Origin: Paenibacillus sp. DCT19
GTDB taxonomy: Bacteria; Bacillota; Bacilli; Paenibacillales; Paenibacillaceae
DNA: 64,000 nt
Assembly (NCBI RefSeq): GCF_003268635.1
Contig: NZ_CP029639.1
Coordinates: 1,065,501-1,129,500 of the forward strand
Direction of reading: 5' to 3'
The notes under the pieces are model-generated. The model was not told the origin of the DNA. It did not search any database and saw nothing but the letters and a program-made list of their open reading frames with translations. Shown here piece by piece: positions 1 through 10,322 of the stretch. The position numbers and the translations under genes were made by a program. The number at the start of each line of letters is the position of its first letter. Position 1 is the first letter of the stretch.

Positions 1-249
1 TACCTCATGCCTGAAGAGATTGAATCCCAGAGAGCCGCGGGGAAAGTGGGCTTTGGGGCGATTAATCATGAAGGTGTTCCTGAATTGCAGCAGGCGATTG
101 AAACGGCCGTGTTAGCACATGAAGATGGTTTATATAAAGTGTTTGTTAATGAAGAAGAAGTACATCAGTTGGATGAACCGTTAACGCTGCGTGAGGGTGA
201 TGAACTGGTCTTTATCCGCTTTACCATGCTAGCAGGTCGTTTGTGGTAG
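1..249 (+). CDS. C-terminal end of an unidentified protein (5' truncated by window)
   Basis: The reading frame is open from base 1 (Tyr-Leu before the first Met at 7), so this is most likely the tail of a longer gene, although a start at 7 cannot be excluded. The last ~35 residues (VFVNEEEVHQL through LREGDELVFIRFTMLAGRLW) have the 'asparagine turn, then a hydrophobic strand after a GDE turn' look of a small ubiquitin-like/ThiS-like beta-grasp domain. That is a resemblance by eye only. It lies 25 bp upstream of the DUF4132 gene on the same strand, so the two are probably co-transcribed. Function not recognised. Confidence 0.6.
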   Translation, partial: YLMPEEIESQRAAGKVGFGAINHEGVPELQQAIETAVLAHEDGLYKVFVNEEEVHQLDEPLTLREGDELVFIRFTMLAGRLW

Positions 250-274
250 GACGTATCTAAAGGAGGAGAATTGC

Positions 275-3200
275 ATGAATCAGCAAGAGCAGGAACAGGT
301 ATATCTGAATGGGTTACGGGAAAAGGCAGCATCTTTGCCAGAAGAACAGCATGAACTAGCAACTTATGTTGTAGAACTGGCTGGGTTGGGTTATTTGCGT
401 GAAGACGAAAAACTCTATTTAAATATGCGACATACATTACTACAACTGGCGGCAGACACTGGTCGTCCATTGTTCCAGCCTATTCTAGACATACTGGATC
501 ATGTGGCAAGTGAGCAACTATATGCACGGTTCCGTTATATTGCGGAGCAAGCACCGAAGTATCCATACAGCAATAACTATGAACGCAGACCGTTCCGTAC
601 AGCTGATCCTGTACTGCATATGGGTCAAGTATTACGCAAGCTAGTTGGGCTGTTCCGTATGGAGATTCGCTCATTCTCTCTGACCGAGTATGTGTCACTT
701 CGTGAATACAAGTTCGATTACCAATACGAAATCCGATGGGTGCTCCCCGATTGTATTGCTTATGAGCTGGATCATGATAACGGCGAGATGAAGCAGGCAT
801 TACATGACATCATCTATGGAGACAACCAGAACGCACTGTTAAGCGGCGAGATGATCAAAGGCATTGTACTGAGTAACCAGGCCGAAGCGTATCAGATGGT
901 GGGTGAACTACTGGTTGCTGCAAGACTGCAGGAGGGACTGCGGCAGAGTATCGTTGAGCGTATGGATGAAGGTACGATTGAGGCTTATATATACATATTA
1001 AAAATTATCATCGACAACAATCTGATCCGGTTCAGCTCGGTGGTGCGTGCACTTGCTGTCTGGACAGGTATTGGTATTGAGGCGGCGAATCAGCGCGTTG
1101 CGACCCAACTCATAACGCAGGCTTACGAGGCTCTTGTTGATTCTGAAGTACGCGCAGCATGGCAACTGGAGGATAACGCGAATAAGCTGTTTATTAGTCT
1201 CTGGGCTACCGCAGTAATTGAAGAGAATGAACTGGGAGCTAAGGTGATCCAGATCATGGATCAAGGCCAACTATATCAACAAATTGTGGCTCAATATGTG
1301 CTTGCGAACAGCCAGAACCGAGAGCTTCGATTGATTCTGGCGCGTCAGTATCTTGGCGGACATGACACGGAACTCATGCACTGGATTGTTCAAAATTACG
1401 ATGCGATGTACACCTATGATTGGGGTCGTTTTGACGATGGAGACCAACAGCGTAGGGTGCATGTCTGGCCACTTCCTGTATTTTCAGATAAAGCTGTACG
1501 GCGACGGGATTTTGACATATTCAAGCAGATGTTAGAATTCATTCCTCAGGCAGGAGCAGGAGGGCCTTCAGGCGTTCTTGATTTTGTTCATTATCGCATT
1601 GATGTGGATGATGTTGTGAAGAAAATGCTCTATCTAACAGCGTACGATATGGACTCGGAATGGATTAGTGAAGTGGTTGTGTTAAAAGACAAGCTCAGCC
1701 CCGATCTGAGAGGGGAGCTTCTAACTTTATTTTTACAAGATCCGAATCAGGAGGTTCAACGCCAGTTTATTCTCGATAGCTTATCGGATAAAAGTATGAC
1801 GAACCGTGAAAGTGCGCTAGTGAAGCTGAAGAAGCTTACCTTGACGACAGACGAAATGAAGCAACTGGAGGCTTTGCTCAAATTGAAGACTGGTTCACTA
1901 CGCCAGAAGGTTATACAGGTGCTGCTGCTTCAACCTGTAGATGAGCTTGAGAGTGCGTTGAAACGGCTTCTGACTGCCAAAGGTGAATTGCAGCGGCTAG
2001 GTGCGCTTGAATTGTTGACAGAGATTGCATCCGATCCGGAGCGAACATCACAACAAAACCAATTACAGCCATTAGCAGAGCTAATTACAGCGCCGTCAGC
2101 CAAGGAGCAGAAATTGCTGGATAAGCTGAACGAGCAGAATAGTCAGTATACCGCTGCGAATGGATTTGGTTTGTTCGACCCTTCACGGGAGCAGCCTTTG
2201 CTTGAGGAGCAGCGTGATTTTGGGAGCTTTAATGTGAAGGAGATGTTCACCCTTTCCTTGGAAAAGGCTGAACAATTCCTTGGTGCGCTTGATGCGTTGG
2301 TGCATGAGCATAGAGATGTGGAATATGAAGTGGAGTATTACGCAGGCTACAAAGAAACACTTCTGGTTGGTGCTAACCTGCGCGCGACGGTTCCTTATAC
2401 ACAACGTAATGAAATGCCTTTAATGGAGCAATTCCCGTTACATGAGGTGTGGGGGAATTTCATTCAGCATAACGGACTAGATCACCAGGAATTGCTACAA
2501 CTCGTTTTCAGCATGCGGTTCCACGATTTGAATAAAAATTTGGACGACCATTACAGCTATTACAGTCAGGCATATGAATATGATGAGCTGCGGAAGATTC
2601 CGTTGCTGGAGGGTTGGCGCAAGGAGTTTGCAGAGCAGATCTACCCTTTAGCTTATTTAAAAGAATTGAAGGAACTGTTTAAGAAATTGACGTATTCCGA
2701 GCAAGTGGAAGCGATTGTTACAGCTGCTTTTGAGGATAGCAACAAGGCGGATACGTTCGAGATAGCTGAGAAGGCGTGGGCATTCATTATAGCGAGTATG
2801 CCGGAGGAACAGCTGGAGAAGGAAACGGGTATGCTCCATATCTTAACTGGTCCATGGAATTATCTCGTACGTGGTAGAATCCATGATGACAATAGCTTCA
2901 AGCGTTATTTCCAGACAGCCTATCAATTGAAGCACCTGGTCAAAGATACACATCCGTTAAACTTGTTATCGCTGGAAGACTTCTTACGTGCTTACAAACT
3001 TGAGTTAATTGACGATCAGGAGATTTATCAACAGTTGTTGACGGGTGCAGATCGCCATGGCTTTATCCGAGATTTAACGTATAGCCGTACCGAGGGTGTT
3101 GCGGATGATCCAGCACTGGTTCATATACGGGATACCGTTGTTAACCGTATTGTAGAGATTGAATTAACGCGGGGTGAGCTATCTACAGAAGTTAGCACAC

Positions 3201-5248
3201 TAGCGATGAAGCTTGATCGAATTGAAGGCATGGAGCACTGGGTGCATCTTGTCTCCGCAATGGATCAGGACACCTTCGTTCGTGGTTATATTTATGGTTA
3301 CGGGAATAACACAACACGTAAAGAAACATTCAGCTATCTGATTCAGAAATGTCATCCAAGAGCTGGTGAGAATGAGGAACTTCTGCGTGAGCTGCTTGAA
3401 CGGTATCCAATTAAGGAGAAGAAATTACTTGAGGCAGCGATGTACGCACCGCAGTGGATGGAAATTGTGGCGAAATATCTAGGCTGGGAAGGGCTGCGTA
3501 GCGCAGCATGGTACTTCCATGCCCACATTAACGAGAGCTTTACGGCAGAAAAAGAAACGATTGTGGCGCATTATTCTCCAATCTCACCACAAGAGTTCAA
3601 TGATGGTGCGTTTGATATTGCTTGGTTTGAGGAAGCGTACGCGGCAGTGGGTGAGGAACGTTTCAACCTGTTATATGATTGTGCCAAGTATATATCAGGC
3701 GGAGCCAATCATCGCAGATCACAATTGTTCGCAGATGCTGCTCTAGGGAAATTACGCCTTGAGGATATGCGGAAGTCTGTTGAAGATAAGCGTAACAAGG
3801 ATCATTTGTTGACATACAGTCTGATTCCACTTGCTGAGGAACGGGAGCAAGACCTACGGGAACGGTATGACTTCATTCAGAAGTTTCTAATGCAGAGTAA
3901 ACAATTTGGAGCACAGCGACGGGCTAGCGAGGGGGCTGCATCCCAGATTGCGTTGGGTAATCTGGCTCGAAATGCAGGCTACGCCGATATCACACGTCTG
4001 ATCTGGGATATGGAAGCACGCAAGCTGGATGAGATGAAGTCTTATTTTGAGCCCCATGAACTGGATGAGACAACGACAGCACAATTGGTTATTGATGAGG
4101 AAGGACAGCCTGATCTCGTCTTGATCAGTAAAGGGAAGACACTCAAGTCTGTACCTGCAAGGTTTAAGAAGGATGGATATATCACTGAATTGAAGGAGTT
4201 AAAATCAGACCTGGTGCAGCAGTATCGCAGAGCTAGACAGGAGCTTGAGCGATCCATGACATCAGAGACTGCTTTTACCCGTGAAGAGATTACGAGTCTG
4301 TTCCAGAATCCAATTCTTCGACCTTTGGTGAGCAACCTTATATTCAAGAATGGTGAATATGTAGGTCGGTTCGATGCATCGACAGGTGGCCTGATTAGCG
4401 TGGATCAGGAAGGTTCTACTCACCCGCTGACAGATCAAGATGAGCTGTTGATTGCACATGCGTTACATCTGTACAACAGTGGTCAATGGAGTACGTTCCA
4501 ACGTGATCTATTCACCCGTCAGGAGCGGCAGCCATTCAAGCAGGTATTCCGAGAGTTGTATCTGCCTAATGAGGATGAACTGGCGAATGGTACTCTATCC
4601 CGGCGCTATGCTGGATATCAGATTCAAACCCAAAAGACTGTGGCTCTGCTCAAAGGACGCCAGTGGACGGTAAGCTATGAAGAAGGTCTACAGAAGGTGA
4701 GTTATGAGCATAACCTAATTGCTAATCTGTATGCGATGGCAGACTGGTTCTCCCCGGCTGATACGGAGTCACCTACGCTGGAGACGGTTCAATTCTATGA
4801 TCGCAAGACGTATAAGCCTGTAGCATTACAAGATGTGCCACCGATCTTCTTCTCTGAGATTATGCGTGATATTGATCTGGTTGTGAGTGTTGCACACGTG
4901 GGCGGAGTAGATCCAGAAGCAAGCTTGACAACAATTGAGATGCGTCATGTAATCGTCAATGAATCTCTGCGTTTGCTGAAAATAGACAATGTTCGTTTGG
5001 ACGGGAATTATGCGCGCATTGATGGTGAGCTGGGAGAGTATGCTGTTCACCTAGGTAGCGGTAATGCGTTCAAACAAGCGACAGGAGCGCTTCACATTGT
5101 ACCAGTGCATAGTCAGCACCGTGGACGTATCTTCTTGCCTTTCTTGGATGAAGATCCAAGAACTGCGGAGATTCTATCCAAGATTATGCTGCTGGCCGAA
5201 GATAAGAAAATCAAGGATCCTCAGATTCTTGCCCAATTGCAGAATTAG
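275..5248 (+). CDS. Giant DUF4132 / DUF5724-type protein (1657 aa)
   Basis: An excellent ribosome site (aaaggagg) precedes the ATG at 275. No signal peptide or membrane segment is visible, so it should be cytoplasmic. The centre (about residues 470-600) is alpha-helical with HEAT-like repeats (LLTLFLQDPNQEVQRQFIL and similar). The C-terminal part (about 1280-1560) matches the DUF4132 pattern: ARFKKDGYI, then a stretch of Arg/Glu-rich helix, TREEITSLFQNPILRPLVSN, and a later YAGYQIQTQKTVALLKGRQW block. This family includes E. coli YehI. Its molecular role is unknown; proteins of this kind often sit with MoxR/VWA genes, none of which are adjacent here. Length is typical of the Firmicute versions. 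The frame is intact over nearly 5 kb. Confidence 0.85.
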   Translation: MNQQEQEQVYLNGLREKAASLPEEQHELATYVVELAGLGYLREDEKLYLNMRHTLLQLAADTGRPLFQPILDILDHVASEQLYARFRYIAEQAPKYPYSNNYERRPFRTADPVLHMGQVLRKLVGLFRMEIRSFSLTEYVSLREYKFDYQYEIRWVLPDCIAYELDHDNGEMKQALHDIIYGDNQNALLSGEMIKGIVLSNQAEAYQMVGELLVAARLQEGLRQSIVERMDEGTIEAYIYILKIIIDNNLIRFSSVVRALAVWTGIGIEAANQRVATQLITQAYEALVDSEVRAAWQLEDNANKLFISLWATAVIEENELGAKVIQIMDQGQLYQQIVAQYVLANSQNRELRLILARQYLGGHDTELMHWIVQNYDAMYTYDWGRFDDGDQQRRVHVWPLPVFSDKAVRRRDFDIFKQMLEFIPQAGAGGPSGVLDFVHYRIDVDDVVKKMLYLTAYDMDSEWISEVVVLKDKLSPDLRGELLTLFLQDPNQEVQRQFILDSLSDKSMTNRESALVKLKKLTLTTDEMKQLEALLKLKTGSLRQKVIQVLLLQPVDELESALKRLLTAKGELQRLGALELLTEIASDPERTSQQNQLQPLAELITAPSAKEQKLLDKLNEQNSQYTAANGFGLFDPSREQPLLEEQRDFGSFNVKEMFTLSLEKAEQFLGALDALVHEHRDVEYEVEYYAGYKETLLVGANLRATVPYTQRNEMPLMEQFPLHEVWGNFIQHNGLDHQELLQLVFSMRFHDLNKNLDDHYSYYSQAYEYDELRKIPLLEGWRKEFAEQIYPLAYLKELKELFKKLTYSEQVEAIVTAAFEDSNKADTFEIAEKAWAFIIASMPEEQLEKETGMLHILTGPWNYLVRGRIHDDNSFKRYFQTAYQLKHLVKDTHPLNLLSLEDFLRAYKLELIDDQEIYQQLLTGADRHGFIRDLTYSRTEGVADDPALVHIRDTVVNRIVEIELTRGELSTEVSTLAMKLDRIEGMEHWVHLVSAMDQDTFVRGYIYGYGNNTTRKETFSYLIQKCHPRAGENEELLRELLERYPIKEKKLLEAAMYAPQWMEIVAKYLGWEGLRSAAWYFHAHINESFTAEKETIVAHYSPISPQEFNDGAFDIAWFEEAYAAVGEERFNLLYDCAKYISGGANHRRSQLFADAALGKLRLEDMRKSVEDKRNKDHLLTYSLIPLAEEREQDLRERYDFIQKFLMQSKQFGAQRRASEGAASQIALGNLARNAGYADITRLIWDMEARKLDEMKSYFEPHELDETTTAQLVIDEEGQPDLVLISKGKTLKSVPARFKKDGYITELKELKSDLVQQYRRARQELERSMTSETAFTREEITSLFQNPILRPLVSNLIFKNGEYVGRFDASTGGLISVDQEGSTHPLTDQDELLIAHALHLYNSGQWSTFQRDLFTRQERQPFKQVFRELYLPNEDELANGTLSRRYAGYQIQTQKTVALLKGRQWTVSYEEGLQKVSYEHNLIANLYAMADWFSPADTESPTLETVQFYDRKTYKPVALQDVPPIFFSEIMRDIDLVVSVAHVGGVDPEASLTTIEMRHVIVNESLRLLKIDNVRLDGNYARIDGELGEYAVHLGSGNAFKQATGALHIVPVHSQHRGRIFLPFLDEDPRTAEILSKIMLLAEDKKIKDPQILAQLQN

Positions 5249-5348
5249 AATGATATTATAGATAAAACGAAGAGTGTTACTGTGCTCTCCGTTCTCGTGT
5301 AAAATATTTAGTTGCCTCTATATAGACAGACGTAGTATAAAAATCCAT

Positions 5349-5385
5349 AGCCGGAGTACCTGTTAAAGGGGACTTCGGCTACTTC
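5349..5385 (+). terminator. Weak hairpin after the DUF4132 gene
   Basis: A nine-pair stem (AGCCGGAGT with ACTTCGGCT, one G-T pair) encloses a 14-base loop about 100 bp past the stop codon. The following tract (acttctctatgttctt) is only moderately T-rich, so this is a possible rather than convincing intrinsic terminator. Confidence 0.4.
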
Positions 5386-5638
5386 TCTATGTTCTTATTT
5401 ATGAAGTCTATGTGGTGTATCCGGTTTCAAAATGACTTTGGACCCAGGGTCACCACAACTCCTTCCTGATATTGATAATTAATTGTATAAACTAGGAGGA
5501 TGCAAGTGGGCCTATAAGACTGTTTTTAAAAGTGAATTTTTTGTACAAAAATTGTTACGGAAATGTAATTAATTCGTTTTCTTATGCTGTTAAATGCATT
5601 TGAAATCATGTGATTCATAAGAACTAGTAGTCGTTTAT

Positions 5639-5796
5639 CCAGCCGATTTCCATATTTAAGGGGATGCAATCTCGTCGTGGGTCAGCTATCGTAAGAAAGC
5701 GAAATCGCTCGCTGGCTTGTAAGCGATGGTTGCTCAACGTAAGATGCAAGGCTTACCTGAATGCTTGAAGAGCTGGGCACACCCCAGTCTGCATTC
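5639..5796 (+). ncRNA. Possible structured 5' leader of the GH3 gene
   Basis: Three self-complementary units follow one another and end 64 bp before the GH3 start. First, CCAGC-CGATTTC (5639-5650) pairs with GAAATCG-ctc-GCTGG (5701-5715). Second, GTAAG (5739-5743) pairs with CTTAC (5752-5756). Third, GAATGC (5759-5764) pairs with GCATTC (5791-5796) around an inner CTGGG/CCCAG stem (5773-5777/5783-5787). I match it to no riboswitch class I know. The remaining 5386-5638 is AT-rich; it holds a TTCTTATG/CATAAGAA inverted repeat near 5578-5616 and no gene I can support. Confidence 0.4.
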
Positions 5797-5860
5797 CCTT
5801 GTATACATGTATTCAAGCGTGTAGACAAGACAAATGATCAAGAGAGAAGGAGAGCGCAAC

Positions 5861-8566
5861 ATGAACAGAAGACTCAATCTAATTTTCCTCAAACGATGGT
5901 TTATGGTGTTAATCATCGTGGCGGTTGCGGCTATGCCGTTGCACGCCTTCGCCGCAGAATCTGGGGCAGATCGCCCATGGATGAACCCATCCTTGACTGC
6001 GGAAGAACGTACCGAACTGCTACTTCAAGCGATGACGCTGGAAGAGAAGGTTGGTTTTGTGACAGGTAAAGTGAATAACTATTATGGTTTCTATAATGAT
6101 GGTCTGGAGCGTCTGGGTATTCCTGCACTACAGATGGCTGATGGGCCAGAAGGTGTGCGGGTGGCAAACCCGGATGTTCAGGACAAAAAGTCCACGGCAT
6201 TGCCTGCGCCGATTGCTCTGGCAGCATCTTGGGATACAGATCTAGCTAAGAAATACGGTGATCTGATCGGACAAGAAGCTCATGATACTACACATAATGT
6301 AGTGCTTGGCCCTGGACTGGATATTGCACGTACACCGTGGGGATCCCGTAACTTTGAATCACTGGGTGAGGATCCGTTGCTCGCTTCTGGTATGGGAGCA
6401 GCGTATGTGAACGGAATTCAGAGCAATCCTGTGATCGCGACAGCGAAACATTACCTTCTGAACAATCAGGAGACGGAGCGCTTTACCACCAATGCAACAG
6501 CAAGCGAGCGTGCGATACAAGAGGTGTATGCACGACCGTTCAAGGCTGTGGTAGAACAAGCAGATCTAGGATCAGCCATGTGTTCATTTAACCAGGTGAA
6601 TGGTACATATGCTTGTGAGAACCAAGAGCTGCTGACGAACATACTGAAGGATCAGATTGGCTTCAAAGGCTTCGTGATGAGTGATTATGGTGCCAACTTC
6701 AGTACGGTAGAATCCGCTAATGCTGGACTTGATCTGGAAACACCAGGTGAGCCGTACGGTAAATGGGGAAGTAAGCTGCTGGAGGCCGTGAACAAAGGTG
6801 AGGTCAGCGAACAAACCATTGATGAAAAGGTTAGACGTATTCTGCTTCAAATGTTTGATAAAGGGCTGTTCGATAAGCCTGTAACGAATACAAGAATCAA
6901 TGCGAAGGCAGATGGGGCAAAAGCTCGTCAGTTTGCAGAAGAGAGTATGGTTCTACTGCAAAATAATGATAATATGCTGCCACTCTCCGATAACAAGCTT
7001 AACTCCATTGCTGTAATCGGTCCGGATGCAGATACAGCATCTGCAGCTGGAGGCGGAAGTAGTTTGGTTAACCCAACGTATACCGTGAGTCCATTGGAAG
7101 GCATTCGCAAACGTGCTGGAAAAGGCGTTGATGTGAAGTATGCAGCGGGAACAGACCCTGTTTCGGCAGGGGATGCATTTAACGGTCCATCTGCGGTACC
7201 GTCTGCCATCTTGTCTCCAGCTAATGCTCAGAAGAGTGAGCAGAACTACGGGACAGATCAAGCAGAATTCGGCCTGCATGCAGAATACTGGACGAATAAA
7301 GACATGGAAGGTGACCCTGAACTTGTTCGCACAGACAATCAGGTCAACATGAATCTTGGGTTTTACAACTATGAAGGCTTCAATGCACAGTCTTCTAAAC
7401 TTCCAGTGACACCGACCAAGTTTAACAGCAAAATGTCTGCTCGTTGGACAGGTGCAATTACAGCACCGAAGACGGGTGAATATCAGCTATCTCTAACGAG
7501 CTTAGGCTCTGCAAAATTGTATGTGGATGATCAGCTTCTTGTGGATAACCAGGGTGCTACTCTAAGCACAACGAAGAAAGGCATCACTTTGCAAGAAGGA
7601 GAGTCCCATAATATTCGCATTGAATATCGCACGGATTTCCCGGTACAGTCGAATCATGATATGGGAGCGCAGGTTCGTTTTGGCTGGGAAGCACCAGATG
7701 ATGCAGTGGATGCCAAGATGCAAAAAGCTGTTGAACTGGCTAAAAAGTCAGACGTGGCGGTTGTTGTAACACGTACGTATGACAGTGAAGGTTATGTAGA
7801 CCGTTCCGATCTAGAACTGCCTAACAACCAGGAGCAGTTGATCCGCAAGGTTGCGGCAGCCAATCCGAAGACAATTGTAGTACAGATGAGTGGGCGAGCT
7901 GTCGAGATGGATTCTTGGCAAAAAGAAGTGCCATCCATTGTACAAGCTTGGTATGCTGGTCAGGAACAAGGAAATGCTGTTGCTAGGGTATTGTTCGGGG
8001 ATGTGAATCCTTCAGGTAAGCTACCTGTAACGTTCCCAGCAGATGACCAACAAACGCCAGTATCAACTGCAGCGCAGTTCCCTGGTGTAAATGGAGTAGG
8101 AAACTATTCGGAGGGAATCTTTGTAGGGTACAAAGGATATGAAAAGCAGGGACTGACACCCGCATTTGCGTTTGGTCATGGTCTGTCATATACAAGCTTT
8201 GATTACCGCAATCTGCATGTGAAGAGCAATGGCAAGGGAGATAACGCAAAGGTAGAAGTGTCTCTCAACCTGCGCAATACAGGCAAACGTTCGGGTGCCG
8301 AAGTGGTTCAAGTATATGTAGGCAATCTGCCAACAAAAGTAGAGACACCAGACAAACAGCTTGCTGGTTGGGCTAAGGTAGATCTCAAAGCAGGTAAACA
8401 GCAGCGTGTAAACATTAAGCTGGATCGTAGTGCCTTGTCTTATTGGGATGAGAAGTCGAATGAATGGATTATGCCTAAGGGTAAAGTATCTATCTATGTC
8501 GGTAGCGCTTCGGATGATGTCCGTCTGACAGGCAGTGTGAATATCGGAAGTCCTTCCGGTAAATAA
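5861..8566 (+). CDS. Secreted GH3 beta-glucosidase with PA14 domain
   Basis: Hydrolyses beta-linked glucosides outside the cell. The ATG at 5861 is preferred over the upstream in-frame ATG at 5834 because agaagg lies about 8 bases before it. The 901-residue product has a signal peptide (KRWFMVLIIVAVAAMPLHAFA, cleavage before AES). GH3 N-terminal barrel: DGPEGVRV substrate motif, AKHYLLNNQE, and the nucleophile aspartate in GFVMSDYGANF. The (beta/alpha) sandwich is split by an inserted PA14 domain (about residues 480-610, GFYNYEGF to RIEYRTDF), which in this family sits over the active site and sets chain-length preference. A fibronectin-III-like C-terminal domain ends the protein (LNLRNTGKRSGAEVVQVYVG). 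Followed by its own terminator; the next gene is a GH30 enzyme, suggesting joint breakdown of a beta-glucan. Confidence 0.9.
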   Translation: MNRRLNLIFLKRWFMVLIIVAVAAMPLHAFAAESGADRPWMNPSLTAEERTELLLQAMTLEEKVGFVTGKVNNYYGFYNDGLERLGIPALQMADGPEGVRVANPDVQDKKSTALPAPIALAASWDTDLAKKYGDLIGQEAHDTTHNVVLGPGLDIARTPWGSRNFESLGEDPLLASGMGAAYVNGIQSNPVIATAKHYLLNNQETERFTTNATASERAIQEVYARPFKAVVEQADLGSAMCSFNQVNGTYACENQELLTNILKDQIGFKGFVMSDYGANFSTVESANAGLDLETPGEPYGKWGSKLLEAVNKGEVSEQTIDEKVRRILLQMFDKGLFDKPVTNTRINAKADGAKARQFAEESMVLLQNNDNMLPLSDNKLNSIAVIGPDADTASAAGGGSSLVNPTYTVSPLEGIRKRAGKGVDVKYAAGTDPVSAGDAFNGPSAVPSAILSPANAQKSEQNYGTDQAEFGLHAEYWTNKDMEGDPELVRTDNQVNMNLGFYNYEGFNAQSSKLPVTPTKFNSKMSARWTGAITAPKTGEYQLSLTSLGSAKLYVDDQLLVDNQGATLSTTKKGITLQEGESHNIRIEYRTDFPVQSNHDMGAQVRFGWEAPDDAVDAKMQKAVELAKKSDVAVVVTRTYDSEGYVDRSDLELPNNQEQLIRKVAAANPKTIVVQMSGRAVEMDSWQKEVPSIVQAWYAGQEQGNAVARVLFGDVNPSGKLPVTFPADDQQTPVSTAAQFPGVNGVGNYSEGIFVGYKGYEKQGLTPAFAFGHGLSYTSFDYRNLHVKSNGKGDNAKVEVSLNLRNTGKRSGAEVVQVYVGNLPTKVETPDKQLAGWAKVDLKAGKQQRVNIKLDRSALSYWDEKSNEWIMPKGKVSIYVGSASDDVRLTGSVNIGSPSGK

Positions 8567-8583
8567 CAGGTAACAGAAATATC

Positions 8584-8612
8584 AGTCGTGGCCTTAGGGC
8601 CGCGGCTTTTTC
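8584..8612 (+). terminator. Intrinsic terminator of the GH3 gene
   Basis: A ten-pair stem (AGTCGTGGCC/GGCCGCGGCT with two G-T pairs) has a ttag loop and is followed directly by ctttttct. It lies 18 bp past the stop codon. Confidence 0.75.
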
Positions 8613-8688
8613 TACAATAAGATCTTACAATCCTGACTGCAATACGATTGGAGAATTCCGAGTAGACAGGATAAGGAGTGTGAAAAAG

Positions 8689-10233
8689 ATGAGAAGAGTG
8701 CTTCCGCGGAACAGGCTGGGAGGCGGGATAAATCTTATTATCGTATTCGCCACATGCATTATATTATTGCTGGTATGGTTTGTATTACGTAACCTCAGAG
8801 AAGAACCCGTTCCACCCCCTGTAGATCAGACGCAATCCGAGGTGGAAGCGTGGTTGACTACAGGGGATCAGCAACACTTGCTCGCCCGCAGCAGTCGATT
8901 CCGTTAGTTCAAAGTGAAAGAACTAGCTCATCCCCACTAGAAGCCACAATCACGATTAATCCCGAGAAGACCTATCAAACGATGGATGGGTTTGGGGCAG
9001 CCATGACAGGATCGTCCGCACATCTCATGAACCAACTCCCACAAGAAAAGCGGGAACAGTTGCTTCATGATCTGTTTACCTCCGAGGGACTAAATATGGA
9101 TATGGTCAGACATACCATCGGAGCTTCCGATTATTCGGTGGATGCGTCTGGTGCACCTGCAAGCTATACCTATGATGATGTGGAATCAGGAACAGATTAC
9201 GCAATGGAACATTTCTCGATTGATCAGGATCAGGAGGTTGTAGGTATGCTGCAACAGGTGATCGGATTGAAGCCACATATGAAAATCATGGGCACACCAT
9301 GGACAGCACCAGCATGGATGAAATATGGCGAGAAAACCTTACACGGTTGGTATTTGAATTATGAAGATCCGCAGGTATATGAAGTTTACGCACAATATTT
9401 TGTGAGATATATTCAAGCCTACCAAGACAAAGGACTGCCCATCTATGGGGTTACGCTCCAGAATGAACCGGGATTCACTTCTCCGAATTATCCCAGTATG
9501 AGTATGGGTGCTGAAGAACAGGCAGGTTTTATACGTGATTACCTCGGCCCGGCGCTACGAAAGGCAGGGCTAGACACCAGAATCATTGCGTATGATCACA
9601 ATTGGGATGAAGGTGTAGAATATACCGATCAGGTTCTAGGGATAAACAGGCTGCCACCTATATTGATGGCTCGGCTTTTCATTGTTACGCCGGTGATCCT
9701 TCTGCCATGTCGGAGGTACATGATCGTTTTCCGGACAAGTCTATTTATTTCACGGAATGTAGTGGAGGAGCGTGGAGCCCTGATTTTGGCGAAAATCTGA
9801 GCTGGCAAATGTCCAACATTATGATTGGTGCACCGCGAAACTGGGCACAAAGTGTGTTGCTCTGGAACATCGCATTAGATCCACAAGGTGGACCAACCAA
9901 TGGCGGTTGTGAGAACTGTCGCGGGTCATAACCATTGATCCAGAGAGTAGAAAGGTAGATCGAAATGTGGAGTACTATGCATTGGCGCATATCAGTAAGT
10001 TTGTACGCCCTGGAGCGGTAAGAGTAGATTCCAATCAGGAGAAAGGCAAGCTGGAGAATGTTGCTTTTCGCAATCCGGATGGAACGATGGTACTGGTTGC
10101 AGCTACTACGGGAGAAGAAGATGCCTCGTTCAAAGTGGTGATAAATGGAAAGGAATTTCACTACAGCTTGCCTGCAAAGTCAGCCGTAACCTTCCGCTGG
10201 AAACCGATAAACGCCAGTGGAAGGTTGCCTTAA
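8689..10233 (+). pseudogene. GH30 glucosylceramidase/beta-1,6-glucanase-type enzyme with three frame breaks
   Basis: One gene spread over three frames. The ATG at 8689 follows aaggag at 8673. The N-terminus has a single membrane anchor (INLIIVFATCIILLLVWFVL) and continues to AWLTTGDQQHLLAR. The GH30 domain follows (MDGFGAAMTGSSAHLMNQL; acid/base Glu in LQNEPGFTS; nucleophile Glu in IYFTECSGGAW). The end is a beta-sandwich (ALAHISKFVRPGAVRVDS). Each break is healed by one extra base in a short run: C3 at 8885-8887, G3 at 9639-9641 and G3 at 9923-9925. No domain is missing; the repaired product is about 515 aa, normal for the family. I think these are sequencing deletions and the real gene is intact. 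A membrane-tethered or surface role is inferred from the anchor. Confidence 0.85.
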
Positions 10234-10322
10234 GATTCGTGTACTCAGGTACTGGTTGTAGGCTCGGCATGTTACAATAATAGTCAGTTCAACAGTTTCT
10301 TTCGTAATGGGGTGCATTCAAG

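Noticed and set aside
5640..5715. c-di-AMP (ydaO-type) riboswitch upstream of GH3
   Set aside because: GTCAGCTA...CGTAAG...GCG is similar to the 3' part of that class, but the two invariant G-rich segments before it are missing and the target gene is not typical.
9745..10161. Minus-strand 138-codon frame opposite the GH30 3' part
   Set aside because: Shadow of the real coding strand; no start signals and no recognisable domains.
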